Origin: Shinella sp. CPCC 101442
GTDB taxonomy: Bacteria > Pseudomonadota > Alphaproteobacteria > Rhizobiales > Rhizobiaceae
Length of the DNA stretch: 64,000 nt
Direction: 5' to 3'
NCBI RefSeq assembly: GCF_024704725.1
Contig: NZ_JALIQS010000010.1
Coordinates: 1-64,000 of the forward strand
The translations under genes were made by a program, and so were the position numbers. Positions 52,796 through 61,881 of the stretch are shown in pieces (the first letter of the stretch is position 1; every line of letters begins with the position of its first letter). Below the pieces are notes generated by a model. That model was not told the DNA's origin. It saw nothing but the letters and a program-made list of their open reading frames with translations, and ran no database searches.

Positions 52796-53956
52796 ATGAG
52801 CGCACGGCACGCCGAGATCCTGCAATGGATATCCTCACGCCAGAACGACATGGTCTGCCTGCTGTCGACCCTCGTGAATGTCGATTCCGGATCCTATGAC
52901 AAGGAGGGCGTCGATGCTGTCGGAGCACATCTGTCGCGCTTCTTCGCGAAGCACGACCTTCAGACGGCTGTGCGTCCGGTCGAGCATTTCGGCGATACGC
53001 TTCTCGTCGGCACGGCGGCGGTCCGGCGCGGTGCGGGCCGGCACAACATCCTGCTGATGGGACATCGCGACACCGTTTTCGGCAAGGGCGAGGCTGCGCG
53101 CCGCCCTTTCCACATCGAAAACGGTCGCGCCTATGGTCCGGGTGTCGCCGACATGAAGGCGGGCCTGGTCATGAATGCGTTCGTCCTCGTGGCGTTTCAG
53201 AAATTCGCGCCCGATGTGCCTCTGCTCGTGATGCTGACGGGAGACGAGGAGATCGGTTCCCAGGCGTCGCTGGCGCATATTGAGGAGGAGGCCCGCTTTG
53301 CCCGCGCCGTCTTCAATGCCGAGCCGGCGCGCCCGACGGGCAATTTCGTCAGCGGCCGCAAGGGCGGCTTCACCTATCGTTTCGAGATCAGCGGCAAGGC
53401 CGCGCATGCCGGCGTCAACTTCACGGAGGGCGCCAGCGCAATCGGCGAACTGGCGCACAAGATCACGGCACTGCATGCCCTGACCGACGTGCAACAGGGC
53501 ATCACTCTGAACGTGGGACTTGCAAGCGGCGGCTCTTCCTCCAATACGGTGGCGGCCAAGGCCGCCGGTGAAGTCGATGTCCGCTTCGTCGATGGCCGGC
53601 AGCGCGATCGCCTGATTGCCGATATCGAGGCTATTCTCGAATGCTCGACGGTTCCGGGGACGACGACCGTATTCGGGCGTCAGAGTGAATCCCTGCCGCT
53701 TGCCCCGACACCGGAAAACGCCGCACTTTCCGACATCTATCGCCAGGCAGCAGCCTCCCTTGGCGTCGAGGTATCCGGTGAATTCACCGGCGGGTGCGCG
53801 GATTCCGGCATTGCTTCCAGCGCCGGGGCACCGACGGTCTGCGCGACAGGGCCGGTCGGCGGCAAGGCGCATACGGAGGACGAATACATCCTCGTCGAGA
53901 CGCTTTCGCAGCGCGCGGCCATTGTGGCGGCATCGATCCTCCGATTGCCCGGCTGA
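52796..53956 (+). CDS. M20-family metallopeptidase (carboxypeptidase G2/ArgE-like)
   Basis: A 386-residue dizinc hydrolase. Metal ligands are H90 (LLMGHRDTVF) and D119 (GPGVADMKAG), with catalytic E151/E152 (GDEEIGS). E198-type ligand regions follow in FNAEPAR, and a terminal H lies in GKAHTEDEY. The dimerisation domain is inserted at about 185-300. There is no signal peptide, so it is cytoplasmic. It would split an N-acyl, glutamyl or similar amide bond of the imported compound. It is the last gene of the plus-strand operon, 16 bp after the ATPase. Confidence 0.92.
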   Translation: MSARHAEILQWISSRQNDMVCLLSTLVNVDSGSYDKEGVDAVGAHLSRFFAKHDLQTAVRPVEHFGDTLLVGTAAVRRGAGRHNILLMGHRDTVFGKGEAARRPFHIENGRAYGPGVADMKAGLVMNAFVLVAFQKFAPDVPLLVMLTGDEEIGSQASLAHIEEEARFARAVFNAEPARPTGNFVSGRKGGFTYRFEISGKAAHAGVNFTEGASAIGELAHKITALHALTDVQQGITLNVGLASGGSSSNTVAAKAAGEVDVRFVDGRQRDRLIADIEAILECSTVPGTTTVFGRQSESLPLAPTPENAALSDIYRQAAASLGVEVSGEFTGGCADSGIASSAGAPTVCATGPVGGKAHTEDEYILVETLSQRAAIVAASILRLPG

Positions 53957-53961
53957 CGGTA

Positions 53962-53979
53962 GCGCCCGCGGCCGGGCGC
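53962..53979. terminator. Stem-loop between converging peptidase and Old Yellow Enzyme genes
   Basis: A perfect 7-bp stem GCGCCCG/CGGGCGC with a CGGC loop in a 33-bp gap between convergent stops. The following T-run is weak (CTCGTCCGTTTC), so it is probably a shared weak terminator. Confidence 0.5.
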
Positions 53980-53989
53980 CTCGTCCGTT

Positions 53990-55102
53990 TCAGGCCCTGC
54001 GGCGTTGCACGCCGCTCCACTCTCCCGGGGCCGCCCATGCATAGGGCGAGGGGTAGGGTAGCGTGATGCCCAGATCGAAGGCGGCATGCCAGCCCCAGCG
54101 CGGGTCGTCGAGAAACGCGCGGCCGATGGCGACCTGATCTGCCTGGCCACTCGCGATGATGTCGTTTGCCTGCTGCGATCCGGTAATCATGCCGACCGCG
54201 CGTGTCGTGATACCGCTTTCGCGGCGAACGGCCTCGGCAAGTGAGGGATGCTCGTCTTCGGCATTGGCAACCGTCGGATTGCTGACGGGGATGCCGCTGG
54301 AGGTTACACAGGCATAGTCGATGCCGATGGCTTTCAACTGCGTTGCGAGGGTTGCCGCGTCAGCGATCGTCAGGCCATCCTGCGCCCAGTCGCTGCCGGT
54401 GATCCGCGCGCCGACCGCAATGTTGCCTGCGGCATCGCGGACGGTTCGGGCAATGTGCAGCGGAAAGGCCATTCGCCGCTGCGCATCACCGCCCCACGCG
54501 TCCTGGCGCCTGTTGGAAAGCGGCGAGTGGAACTGGTGCAGCAGATAGCCGTGGGCGACGTGGATCTCGATGACCTTGATACCGAGCCGTATGGCTCGTG
54601 CGGCCGCATTGCGGAAGTCGTCGGCGATCTGATCGAGATCATCCCCACGCGCCGCTTGCGGAGCAGCCCAGCCCTCGCGATGCGCGATTTCGGATGGAGC
54701 CAGCGTTTGCCAGGCATCGCTGCCGGAAAGGCTTCCGCCCGGCGTTTCCCATGGACGATGGGCCGAACCCTTGCGGCCGGCATGCGACAGCTGGATACCG
54801 AATTCGGTGCCCGGAAGCGCCACGCGGCGCGCCTGATCCAGTACGGCGGCCAAAGCGTCTTCGGCGGCATCGGAATAGAGGCCGAGGCAGCCATGCGTGA
54901 TCCGCCCTCGGCGCGACACTGCCGTCGCCTCGATCATGACGAGGCCGGCACCCGACATGGCCAGCGACATGAGATGTTGCGTATGCCAGGCCGACGCGCA
55001 TCCATCATTGGCCATATACTGGCACATCGGCGCAACGGCGATCCGGTTCGGCAGGAGCACCGGGCCGAGGTGGAGAGGCGTGAAAAGCGGCGTAACGGAC
55101 AT
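53990..55102 (-). CDS. NADH:flavin oxidoreductase / Old Yellow Enzyme (YqjM/XenA-like)
   Basis: A 370-residue FMN TIM-barrel ene-reductase. PLHLGPVLLPNRIAVAPMCQY at the N-terminus carries the redox cysteine of the YqjM subclass. GIQLSHAGRKGS is near residue 98, EIHVAHGYLLHQF with the His pair is near 175, and GRAFLDDPRWGWHAA is near the end. It reduces activated C=C bonds with NAD(P)H. No operon partner is adjacent. It converges with the peptidase operon and has a long upstream gap, so it is an independent unit, perhaps for detoxification. Confidence 0.93.
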   Translation of the reverse strand: MSVTPLFTPLHLGPVLLPNRIAVAPMCQYMANDGCASAWHTQHLMSLAMSGAGLVMIEATAVSRRGRITHGCLGLYSDAAEDALAAVLDQARRVALPGTEFGIQLSHAGRKGSAHRPWETPGGSLSGSDAWQTLAPSEIAHREGWAAPQAARGDDLDQIADDFRNAAARAIRLGIKVIEIHVAHGYLLHQFHSPLSNRRQDAWGGDAQRRMAFPLHIARTVRDAAGNIAVGARITGSDWAQDGLTIADAATLATQLKAIGIDYACVTSSGIPVSNPTVANAEDEHPSLAEAVRRESGITTRAVGMITGSQQANDIIASGQADQVAIGRAFLDDPRWGWHAAFDLGITLPYPSPYAWAAPGEWSGVQRRRA

Positions 55103-55464
55103 GGAGATTCACTTGCAGTGGGCGGCCGCTTCGCAGCATGCCGGACGGATCGGAAGCCCGACCAAAGACGAACCGCGCACCTCTTGGCAACCGGAATCCC
55201 GTTCACATGCTAAAACGATCTCCTGTGGACGCATTTGCCGCCGACGAGCACGTTGTCGGCCTTTCCACACACGATATTTCCGTGTCGTAGAGAATGCAGA
55301 CTGTTGCTGAAGACATAACCCAGTGTGCTCACCGCAGCCTTGGCAAGAGTTCAAACTAGATCATCTAAAGCCTGTGCGAGAAGAGCAAGCCAGACCGATG
55401 ATGAGTTCCCGTCGGCCCTGCGCACTGACAGAGCCTGACGGATCTCTCTCCGTTGTCGACAACG
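55103..55464. other. Intergenic region (362 bp) upstream of the Old Yellow Enzyme gene
   Basis: Contains the promoter of the ene-reductase and the 3-prime side of a small gene. A 12-bp perfect palindrome GTTGTCGACAAC at 55452-55463 abuts that small gene's stop codon. No longer gene is supported. Confidence 0.4.
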
Positions 55465-55665
55465 CTAGTCGCCGCCCCTCCCGAGGCCCGATGGGCCGTC
55501 GAGTCGTCCAGCCGTCGCGGCCAATGCCTGGATTGCATCCATAGCCGTCGCCAATCCTTGCATCAAAAGCGCAGTGTCACGTTTGCTGGACCCGCCAAGT
55601 TCTTGTGCTCTCACTCGTAAATCCCTGCTGGCGGCGTTGAGGCTGGCGATAAGGTCGTCATTCAT
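55465..55665 (-). CDS. Small hypothetical protein (66 aa)
   Basis: The frame begins with ATG at 55665, preceded at ideal distance by AAGGAGA, a strong ribosome site. The protein is helical and soluble in appearance: DDLIASLNAASRDLRVRAQ, then LMQGLATAMDAIQALAA. No membrane segment, cysteine or family I can name. The good ribosome site and regular amphipathic helices make it a likely real gene. Function unknown. Confidence 0.6.
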   Translation of the reverse strand: MNDDLIASLNAASRDLRVRAQELGGSSKRDTALLMQGLATAMDAIQALAATAGRLDGPSGLGRGGD

Positions 55666-55761
55666 CTCTGTCTCCTTGGTCTCGGTTGGCGAGTAGGGAG
55701 AACGTTCGGCGTCGGAGGGCGTTCCATCCGCCGCGGATTCGGCCGGATGGAAAACAACGTG

Positions 55762-55842
55762 TCAAAGCCACTGCCACGCCATCCAGAAGCAAGCGTAGGC
55801 GATGACGCCAATAACAAAAAGCAGAGCGATCTGCCGAGCCAT
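55762..55842 (-). CDS. Very small single-pass membrane protein (26 aa)
   Basis: MARQIALLFVIGVIAYACFW followed by MAWQWL: a short positive start, one hydrophobic segment of about 20 residues and a Trp-rich end, then TGA. GGAGAAA lies upstream at a longer than usual distance. It sits 96 bp upstream of the 66-residue gene on the same strand. Such microproteins are often missed. Coding status is a judgement from composition. Confidence 0.45.
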   Translation of the reverse strand: MARQIALLFVIGVIAYACFWMAWQWL

Positions 55843-56250
55843 GACGTAGCATTTCTCCATTTCGGATGGGAACAGGATGCGACCAGCGGGCGAAGGAGTC
55901 GATGGGAAATGTCATCACGCTGCCTCGCTCGCCAGCTCCTCTATGATGGCAACTCGGAGAAGGTGGTGGGATGTCCGGCTGAATGCGCCAGACATCGGCG
56001 CGAAACTTCGGCGACCTTTCCCATCCCCACAACGGCTGCCCGGTTTCGCTCGGCCGGCTGCCTTGCGGCGTCTGGGTCCATGCAATTCCCAGTGCCGTAC
56101 AGGCCTTCTATCAGGCTGCCGGCTTTCTGCCTTCTCCCTCCGATCCAAGATGCTGATGATCGGGTTGGCGGCCTCAACAGCGCGCTTTCGGTTTTCGAGG
56201 CCGTTACAGAAAGTTCTATAGGAACCAAGGTGCCGAGAGTTGGTGCTCCA
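55843..56250. other. Intergenic region (408 bp) downstream of the carbamoylase operon
   Basis: No supported gene. Long plus-strand open frames crossing it are antisense shadows of the hydrolase at 56251 and lack ribosome sites. No clear terminator hairpin with a T-run was found for the minus-strand operon. Confidence 0.35.
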
Positions 56251-57504
56251 TCAACGCCGATCGAGGCTCTGGCGATCTTTAAATACTTGATGGGGGCGGT
56301 GCGAAATGACACTTTCCAGCAGTATCTGAGCTCCCAGGGCGCAATGGTCTTTCTCCGCGCTTTCAGCAGGGTTGTGGCTAAGGCCATCCCTGCACGGAAT
56401 GAAGATCATCGCTGTCGGCGCGACGCGCGAGACATAGACCGAATCGTGTCCTGCGCCGGAGACGATCTCTCGTCTACTGGCTCCCAGCCGCTCCGCAGCA
56501 CACCGAACTGTTTCGATGCAGCCGGGGTTGAAATGCACGGCCGGGCTGTTCCAAACCGTCTGGAGCTGGGCGCGATCACCACACCGCTTGCGGATGAGGT
56601 CTGCCACGCTTGTCTCCAGTTGGTCGAGCCCGTCATCCGTAACGTGACGCAAATCAAGGCTGATGGTTACGTTCCCGGGAATAACGTTTCGGGAAGGTGC
56701 GCCGATCGAAAGCTGTCCGGTCGTCGCCATCCCGCCCAGCTCGCGGGCAATCTCCTGTGCGCCAAGGACAATCGCGGCGGCATCAGCGAGCGCATCGCAG
56801 CGCATGTCCATCGGCGTAGAGCCGGCATGCGCTTCCCGGCCGGTAATGGCTAGATCGTACCAGCGCATCGCCTGAACGCCCGTCACCACGCCGATCTCGA
56901 CATTTTCCCGCTCCAGAACCGGTCCCTGCTCGATATGCAGTTCGAACATGGCGGCAAAACGGGTTTCCCCCAACGGCGTTTCTCCACGATAACCGATCTT
57001 CCCGATCGCTTCGGCGAGGGATACGCCGTCGGCGTCGAGCCGGCTCTCCGCGAAAGCCATATCGAAAACGCCCGAATGCACGCCGGAGCCGAGCATGGCG
57101 GGTGCAAAACGCGAACCTTCTTCGTTTGTCCAGTTGACCAGCATCAGGGGATGCTCGGTTTTGTGACCGGCGTCGTGCAGCGTTCGAAGGACTTCGAGCC
57201 CGGCGAGAACGCCGAGAATCCCGTCGAACTTGCCGCCGGTCGGCTGGGTATCGAGGTGACTGCCCATGTCGATCGGCAGCGCATGTTCATTGATGCCGGG
57301 CCGCGCCGCAAACATGTTGCCGACCGCGTCGACTTTGATGCTACAGCCGATGGCCTCGCATTGTCTGCGAAACCAGTCGCGAACCTGCCGGTCCTCCTGC
57401 GAAAGGGTAAGGCGGCGGATGCCGCCGTCTGGCGTTGCGCCTAAAGCGGCGGTTTCCATGATCGTCTGCCAGAGGCGGTCGCTGTCGATCGTCAGATTGT
57501 GCAT
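56251..57504 (-). CDS. N-carbamoyl-L-amino-acid hydrolase / Zn-dependent amidase (HyuC/AmaB/UAH family)
   Basis: A 417-residue M20-fold amidohydrolase. Metal and catalytic residues are H83 (DMGSHLDTQPTGGKFDG), D94, E128/E129 (WTNEEGSRFAP), H190 (FELHIEQGPVLE) and the late H in SGAGHDSVYV. It hydrolyses N-carbamoyl amino acids or ureido acids to the amine, CO2 and ammonia; beta-ureidopropionase and ureidoglycolate relatives share the fold. It is the last gene of a minus-strand operon headed by a urea/amide-type ABC transporter, which supports a ureido substrate. The C-terminus runs about 10 residues past the usual end. Confidence 0.9.
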   Translation of the reverse strand: MHNLTIDSDRLWQTIMETAALGATPDGGIRRLTLSQEDRQVRDWFRRQCEAIGCSIKVDAVGNMFAARPGINEHALPIDMGSHLDTQPTGGKFDGILGVLAGLEVLRTLHDAGHKTEHPLMLVNWTNEEGSRFAPAMLGSGVHSGVFDMAFAESRLDADGVSLAEAIGKIGYRGETPLGETRFAAMFELHIEQGPVLERENVEIGVVTGVQAMRWYDLAITGREAHAGSTPMDMRCDALADAAAIVLGAQEIARELGGMATTGQLSIGAPSRNVIPGNVTISLDLRHVTDDGLDQLETSVADLIRKRCGDRAQLQTVWNSPAVHFNPGCIETVRCAAERLGASRREIVSGAGHDSVYVSRVAPTAMIFIPCRDGLSHNPAESAEKDHCALGAQILLESVISHRPHQVFKDRQSLDRR

Positions 57505-57572
57505 GCGTCTTCGTTTCTTCTCGCATTGCCGCGTTGTCGGCGTGGCGGCAAAGCCGGCACGCCGAAGGCTGG

Positions 57573-59072
57573 TTAGAGTGCGATGCCAACCGATTTGACT
57601 TCGGTGTAGAGAAGGATGGCCTCATACCCCTGTTCGCGGCCCCAACCGGACTGGTTGAAGCCGCCGAAGGGGAGGGCGGGGTCGATGACGTGGTGGGTAT
57701 TGACCCCGATCGTTCCCGCCTTCAGCTTTTTTGCAACTTTGTGTGCACGGCTGACGTCGCGCGTGAAGACGCTGCCTGCCAATCCATAGATCGAGTTGTT
57801 GGCTTCCTTTACGATGGCGTCGATACCGTCATCGTCGAAGGTGGCAACGACGAGAACCGGCCCGAAGATTTCCTCTTTTACCACGGACATGTCGGAGGTG
57901 GTTTCGGTCAGGATCGTGGGTTCGAGGAAGTATCCTTCCGAGCCGGCGCGGTTGCCGCCGCAGTAGAGCTTGGCGCCTTCTTCAAGACCGGCTTTCACAT
58001 AGGCGCTGACGCGGTCAAACTGCTCCTGCGAAACCAGCGGTCCGATCTGGGTTTTCGGGTCGAGACCGACGCCGATAGACATGGATTCGGCGAAGGTCTT
58101 CAGACCGGTCAGGATGGTGTCGGCGATGTCCTTGTGAACGTAGAGGCGGGTTCCGGCCGTGCAGGTCTGGCCCATATTGTAGAAGATGCCATAGGCAATG
58201 GCGGGGATCGCAACGGCCGGGTCGGCATCGGCAAAAACGATCATCGGCGATTTTCCGCCGAGTTCGAGCGAAACCTTCTTCAAGTTACCCTTGGCTGCGT
58301 CGAGAATCTTCTTGCCGACCTCGGTGGAGCCGGTGAAGGCAACCTTGTCTACATCGGGATGGGCAGCAAGAGCGGCACCAGCCGTTTCGCCATAACCCGT
58401 CACGACGTTGAAAACACCAGCGGGGAAACCCGCTTCTTCAACCAGTTCGGCAAGCCGGAGAGCTGTCAGCGGCGTCTGCTCGGCCGGCTTCAGAACGATG
58501 GTGCAGCCCGCGGCAAGCGCCGGGGCCACTTTCCAGATGGCCATCATGAAGGAGAAATTCCACGGGACGATCTGTCCGCAAACGCCCACCGGTTCCCGCA
58601 GCGTATAGGCGTGGAACGGCGCGCCGGCCGACAACGGAATGGTCTGTCCGCAGATTTTGGTGCTCCAGCCCGCCATGTACCGCAGCAGTTCATAGGAAAA
58701 TGCGACATCGCCGTTTCGAGCGTCCGTGACCGGCTTTCCGTTGTCCAGCGCCTCCAGTTCCGCCAGCTCGTCCGCATGCTTTTCCACGAGATCGCCGAGC
58801 CTCCAGACGAGCTTTCCACGGCCTGCCGGTGTCATGTCGGCCCATGGTCCGCCATCGAAAGCCCGGCGGGCGGCGGCGACGGCAAGGTCGATATCTGCAG
58901 CCTTGCCTTCCGGAACACGATCGAACACCGTGCCGGTTGCGGGATCGATAACCTCGATGGTCCCGCCTTCTGCGGCAGGAACCCAGTTGCCATCTATGTA
59001 GAGCTTCTTTTCCTTTGCCACGAAATGGGCTGCATCGGCGCCGAGACGCTTGAGAGTTACGGGTGCGTTCAT
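57573..59072 (-). CDS. NAD(P)-dependent aldehyde dehydrogenase in the ureido/amide operon
   Basis: A 499-residue enzyme with N172 (VPWNFSF), E270 (SLELGGKSP), C304 (NMGQTCTAGT), the FTGSTEVGK motif and an FGGFNQSGWGREQG tail. It is closest to the broad class 1/2 aldehyde dehydrogenases, and distinct from the one at 3715. It sits between the ABM-domain gene and the carbamoylase on one transcript. It could oxidise an aldehyde made from the imported amide before or after removal of the carbamoyl group. Confidence 0.95.
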   Translation of the reverse strand: MNAPVTLKRLGADAAHFVAKEKKLYIDGNWVPAAEGGTIEVIDPATGTVFDRVPEGKAADIDLAVAAARRAFDGGPWADMTPAGRGKLVWRLGDLVEKHADELAELEALDNGKPVTDARNGDVAFSYELLRYMAGWSTKICGQTIPLSAGAPFHAYTLREPVGVCGQIVPWNFSFMMAIWKVAPALAAGCTIVLKPAEQTPLTALRLAELVEEAGFPAGVFNVVTGYGETAGAALAAHPDVDKVAFTGSTEVGKKILDAAKGNLKKVSLELGGKSPMIVFADADPAVAIPAIAYGIFYNMGQTCTAGTRLYVHKDIADTILTGLKTFAESMSIGVGLDPKTQIGPLVSQEQFDRVSAYVKAGLEEGAKLYCGGNRAGSEGYFLEPTILTETTSDMSVVKEEIFGPVLVVATFDDDGIDAIVKEANNSIYGLAGSVFTRDVSRAHKVAKKLKAGTIGVNTHHVIDPALPFGGFNQSGWGREQGYEAILLYTEVKSVGIAL

Positions 59073-59097
59073 GATCCTATGTTCCCTTTGTTGATCT

Positions 59098-59397
59098 TCA
59101 GGCCTTGGCGGAAATCTCGTTGGCGGTGATCAGGATGACGTCACCATCCAGGATCGGCTTTGCGATACCGAAGAAGCGGGCAACGACGTCGGAATTGTTG
59201 TGGAGGTCCATTGCAGCGCGATCGGTGAAGCGCTCGTAGGTGGCGAATAAACAAGGATCCTGCGCATCCTGGGAAATATGGAAGCCGACCGTATTGGGTT
59301 CGTTGGCGCGGACATGCTCCGCAACTTCAAGCAGGGCTTGCGCCATAGTCTGCTCATAGCCCTTGCGGACGCGGATGACGGCGGTGATGGTGATCAT
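59098..59397 (-). CDS. Antibiotic-biosynthesis-monooxygenase (ABM) domain protein
   Basis: A 99-residue dimeric ferredoxin-like protein with the ABM pattern: ITAVIRVRKGYEQTMAQAL, NTVGFHISQDAQDPCLFATY, ERFTDRAAMDLHNNSD and FFGIAKPIL. Family members act as small oxygenases on quinol-like compounds or as aldehyde/lactate-related accessory proteins. In this operon it may handle a reactive carbonyl next to the aldehyde dehydrogenase. GAGGT precedes the ATG. Activity unproven. Confidence 0.85.
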   Translation of the reverse strand: MITITAVIRVRKGYEQTMAQALLEVAEHVRANEPNTVGFHISQDAQDPCLFATYERFTDRAAMDLHNNSDVVARFFGIAKPILDGDVILITANEISAKA

Positions 59398-59427
59398 AGT
59401 GACCTCGTTTCTGGCTGTTGAAGGGCA

Positions 59428-60141
59428 TCAGGCGGGCAGGATGTCGCCCGCCAGATCGGCGTCGTGCAGTTTGGCGGGATCGACTTCGCCGGAGAGCTGC
59501 CCACGCTTGATGACCAGGACGCGGGTGGCGAGATCGCTGATGAATTCGAGGTTCTGCTCCACGAGCAGGATTGAAAGGTTGCGCGAGCGTGCAAGCGCCT
59601 TCAGCGTGTCCTTCATCTCCTCGATAATGGAGGGCTGAATGCCCTCGGTTGGCTCATCGAGCAGGACCAGCTTCGGGTCGGCGCACAGGCAGCGCGCAAG
59701 AGCGAGGATTTGCTGCTCGCCGCCTGATAGAACCCCGCCGGCCCGCGACAGGATCGGCTTCAGCCGGGGAAGGTCCTCGATGACCTGATCGATGATCGCC
59801 TTTGCCTGTTTCGAACTTTGTTGGGCGGCACCGACGCGCAGATTGTCCATCACGGAGAGCGCCGGAAAAATCTGGCGCCCCTGCGGGACATAGCCGATAC
59901 CGGCGCGGGAACGGGCGGCGGGCGAAGCCCTCGTCATGTCGCGGCCGGCGAAGCTGATGCTGCCGCCGGTCGGCGTGATGTGACCCATCAGCGTGCGCAG
60001 CAGCGTGGATTTCCCCATGCCGTTGTGGCCGAGAATGCCGACGAACTCACCTGCTGCTATCGAAAGGCTGATCCCGAAAAGGATCGGAATGCGGCCATAG
60101 CCGGATTGAAGGTTGTCTACGGTAAGGAGTTCAGGGGACAT
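59428..60141 (-). CDS. Branched-chain/urea-type ABC transporter ATPase 2 (LivF/UrtE-like)
   Basis: A 237-residue ATPase with Walker A GHNGMGKST at 38-46, GIGYVPQGRQIFPALSVMDN, signature LSGGEQQILALARCL and Walker B LVLLDEPTEGIQPS, typical of LivF/UrtE. The ATG at 60141 is chosen, overlapping the LivG-like stop by 11 bp; upstream in-frame codons do not match the family. It works with the LivG-like ATPase as a heterodimer. Confidence 0.94.
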   Translation of the reverse strand: MSPELLTVDNLQSGYGRIPILFGISLSIAAGEFVGILGHNGMGKSTLLRTLMGHITPTGGSISFAGRDMTRASPAARSRAGIGYVPQGRQIFPALSVMDNLRVGAAQQSSKQAKAIIDQVIEDLPRLKPILSRAGGVLSGGEQQILALARCLCADPKLVLLDEPTEGIQPSIIEEMKDTLKALARSRNLSILLVEQNLEFISDLATRVLVIKRGQLSGEVDPAKLHDADLAGDILPA

Positions 60142-60853
60142 GTTTTTTTCCCAGATAGACATCCCGAACGAGCTGGTTGGCGAGGATGCTTTCAACATGG
60201 CCCTCAGCGAGGATACGGCCTTGATGGAAGACCGTGACCTGATCAGCGATCATGCGGATGAAGTGCATGTCGTGCTCCACGACAACGACGGTATGGGTGC
60301 GGTTGACGTCGCGGATGATGGAAGCCAGGCGTTCGACTTCGCCGTCGGTCATTCCGGCCGCCGGTTCGTCGAGCAGCACGAGGTCGGGATCGCTGGCGAC
60401 GACCATCGCCAGTTCGACGAGCTGGCGTTGCCCGTGGGCCATGCGTCCGAGGATATGGTCGCTGAGGGATGATATGCCCACGCGCTCCATCACATCGGCG
60501 ATCTTCTCCTTCCTGATGGGGGCGCTCTGAACCGTGCGCAGGGCAAGCCAGAGGTTCTCATGGGCGGTGAGGCCGTCGAACAGGCTGGGCACCTGGGTCT
60601 TCACCCCGATGCCGGCACGGGCGATGTCATGCCGCTCCTTGCCTGCGATATCGTTGCCCTTGAACAGGATATGGCCGCGGGTTGGTTTGTAGGTGCCGGT
60701 GAGGCAGCGGAAGAATGTGCTCTTGCCAGCACCGTTCGGGCCGAGAAGGCAGCGGAGTTCGCCTTTCTTCAGGCGAAAGTCGACGCCATCGAGCGCCTTC
60801 ACGCCCCCGAAATGCATGGCGACATCCTGCGCCTCGAGAAGATAATCGTTCAT
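60131..60853 (-). CDS. Branched-chain/urea-type ABC transporter ATPase 1 (LivG/UrtD-like)
   Basis: A 240-residue ATPase with Walker A GPNGAGKST at 38-46, GIGVKTQVPSLFDGLTAHEN and Walker B LVLLDEPAAGMTDGEVE. The signature reads MAHGQRQLVELAM in place of LSGGQ, close to the LSHGQKQ form of UrtD urea transporters. This points to the Urt/amide subgroup rather than leucine transport. Its start overlaps the LivM-like stop by 4 bp. Confidence 0.94.
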   Translation of the reverse strand: MNDYLLEAQDVAMHFGGVKALDGVDFRLKKGELRCLLGPNGAGKSTFFRCLTGTYKPTRGHILFKGNDIAGKERHDIARAGIGVKTQVPSLFDGLTAHENLWLALRTVQSAPIRKEKIADVMERVGISSLSDHILGRMAHGQRQLVELAMVVASDPDLVLLDEPAAGMTDGEVERLASIIRDVNRTHTVVVVEHDMHFIRMIADQVTVFHQGRILAEGHVESILANQLVRDVYLGKKHVP

Positions 60854-61881
60854 CGTGCCACCTTTTCAAGCGTGCGGGATTGACGCGTCGGGGTAGCAAT
60901 CCAGGCATGGAGTGCAGCCAATGCTGGCTGAATGCCGCCTGGCACGAAGACCACGAACACGACGAGAACCGTTCCGAGGACGATGTTGGGATCAACAATG
61001 CCGAGCTTGCCGAGCGCCGCCGTTGCGATCTGCAGCGCGAAGCAGGCTGCGACGGGGCCGAAGAGCGTGCCAAGACCGCCAACCACGACCCAGATCAGAA
61101 CCTGTGCCGCCATGGAAAGGCTGAACATGGTGGGACTGACAAATACGGAGTTGGCAAACAGCAGGCCGGCGAGCCCGGCAATGCCCGCGGAGATGACAAA
61201 GACTGCAAGCTTCAGACGTTTGGCGTTGTAGCCGAGCAGTTCCGCTCGCATCTCGTTCTCGCGAACGGCGATCACGGCGCGGCCGAAGCGGGTGACGATC
61301 AGCACCTTGCAGAGCGCATAGGTCACAAACAGCATGATCGCAGCGAGCATGAACATCTGCGCAGGCGATAGCGGGACGCCGGAGAACGGCACTGTCAAAA
61401 GCGGCGTGTTGGGAATGCCGTTGAAACCGCCCAGCCGTGCCTCGCCGATCCGCCAGGCATCCCCGCCGGTGCTGTTGATGAGCTTGAACAGGATGAGCGT
61501 TACCGTGAGCGTGATGACGCCGAGATAGACATCGCTGAGGCGTCCGTAGAACAGGAAATAGCCAAGGCCGGCGGCAAACAGAGCGGGGATCACGATGGCA
61601 AAAGCCGCCGCCAGCGTCGTGTCACCAAAGTTGATGGCGGCGATGGCGTAGGCATAGGCGCCGAGCCCGAAGAACGCAGATTGGCCGAAGCAGAGAATGC
61701 CGCCGTAACCCCAGAGAAGCGCAAGGCTCAGGGCAAAAACACCCATCGACATGTAAAGCGTGACGTTGATCAGCGTGTAGAGCGGGGCAAAGCTTGGGAG
61801 AATGATGATGGCTGCGAGCATGGCGATGGCTGCAAGCGCAATATGGATGCTGCCAGCGCGGGAGAAAGTTGAGAACGTCAT
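60850..61881 (-). CDS. Branched-chain/urea-type ABC permease 2 (LivM/UrtC-like)
   Basis: A 343-residue permease with about ten membrane segments, the LivM/UrtC block WGYGGILCFGQSAFFGLGAY near residue 55, GRAVIAVRENEMRAELLGYN in the contact loop near 200 and VVGGLGTLFGPVAACF near 265. It pairs with the LivH-like permease. The ATG at 61881 overlaps that gene's stop (ATGA). Confidence 0.94.
   Translation of the reverse strand: MTFSTFSRAGSIHIALAAIAMLAAIIILPSFAPLYTLINVTLYMSMGVFALSLALLWGYGGILCFGQSAFFGLGAYAYAIAAINFGDTTLAAAFAIVIPALFAAGLGYFLFYGRLSDVYLGVITLTVTLILFKLINSTGGDAWRIGEARLGGFNGIPNTPLLTVPFSGVPLSPAQMFMLAAIMLFVTYALCKVLIVTRFGRAVIAVRENEMRAELLGYNAKRLKLAVFVISAGIAGLAGLLFANSVFVSPTMFSLSMAAQVLIWVVVGGLGTLFGPVAACFALQIATAALGKLGIVDPNIVLGTVLVVFVVFVPGGIQPALAALHAWIATPTRQSRTLEKVAR

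Noticed and set aside
55747-56853. 368-codon plus-strand open frame over the 408-bp gap and the carbamoylase
   Set aside because: Most of it is opposite the clear M20-fold hydrolase. The rest has no motif or ribosome site.
57534-59129. 531-codon plus-strand open frame opposite the aldehyde dehydrogenase
   Set aside because: Antisense shadow; the minus strand has all aldehyde-dehydrogenase catalytic motifs.
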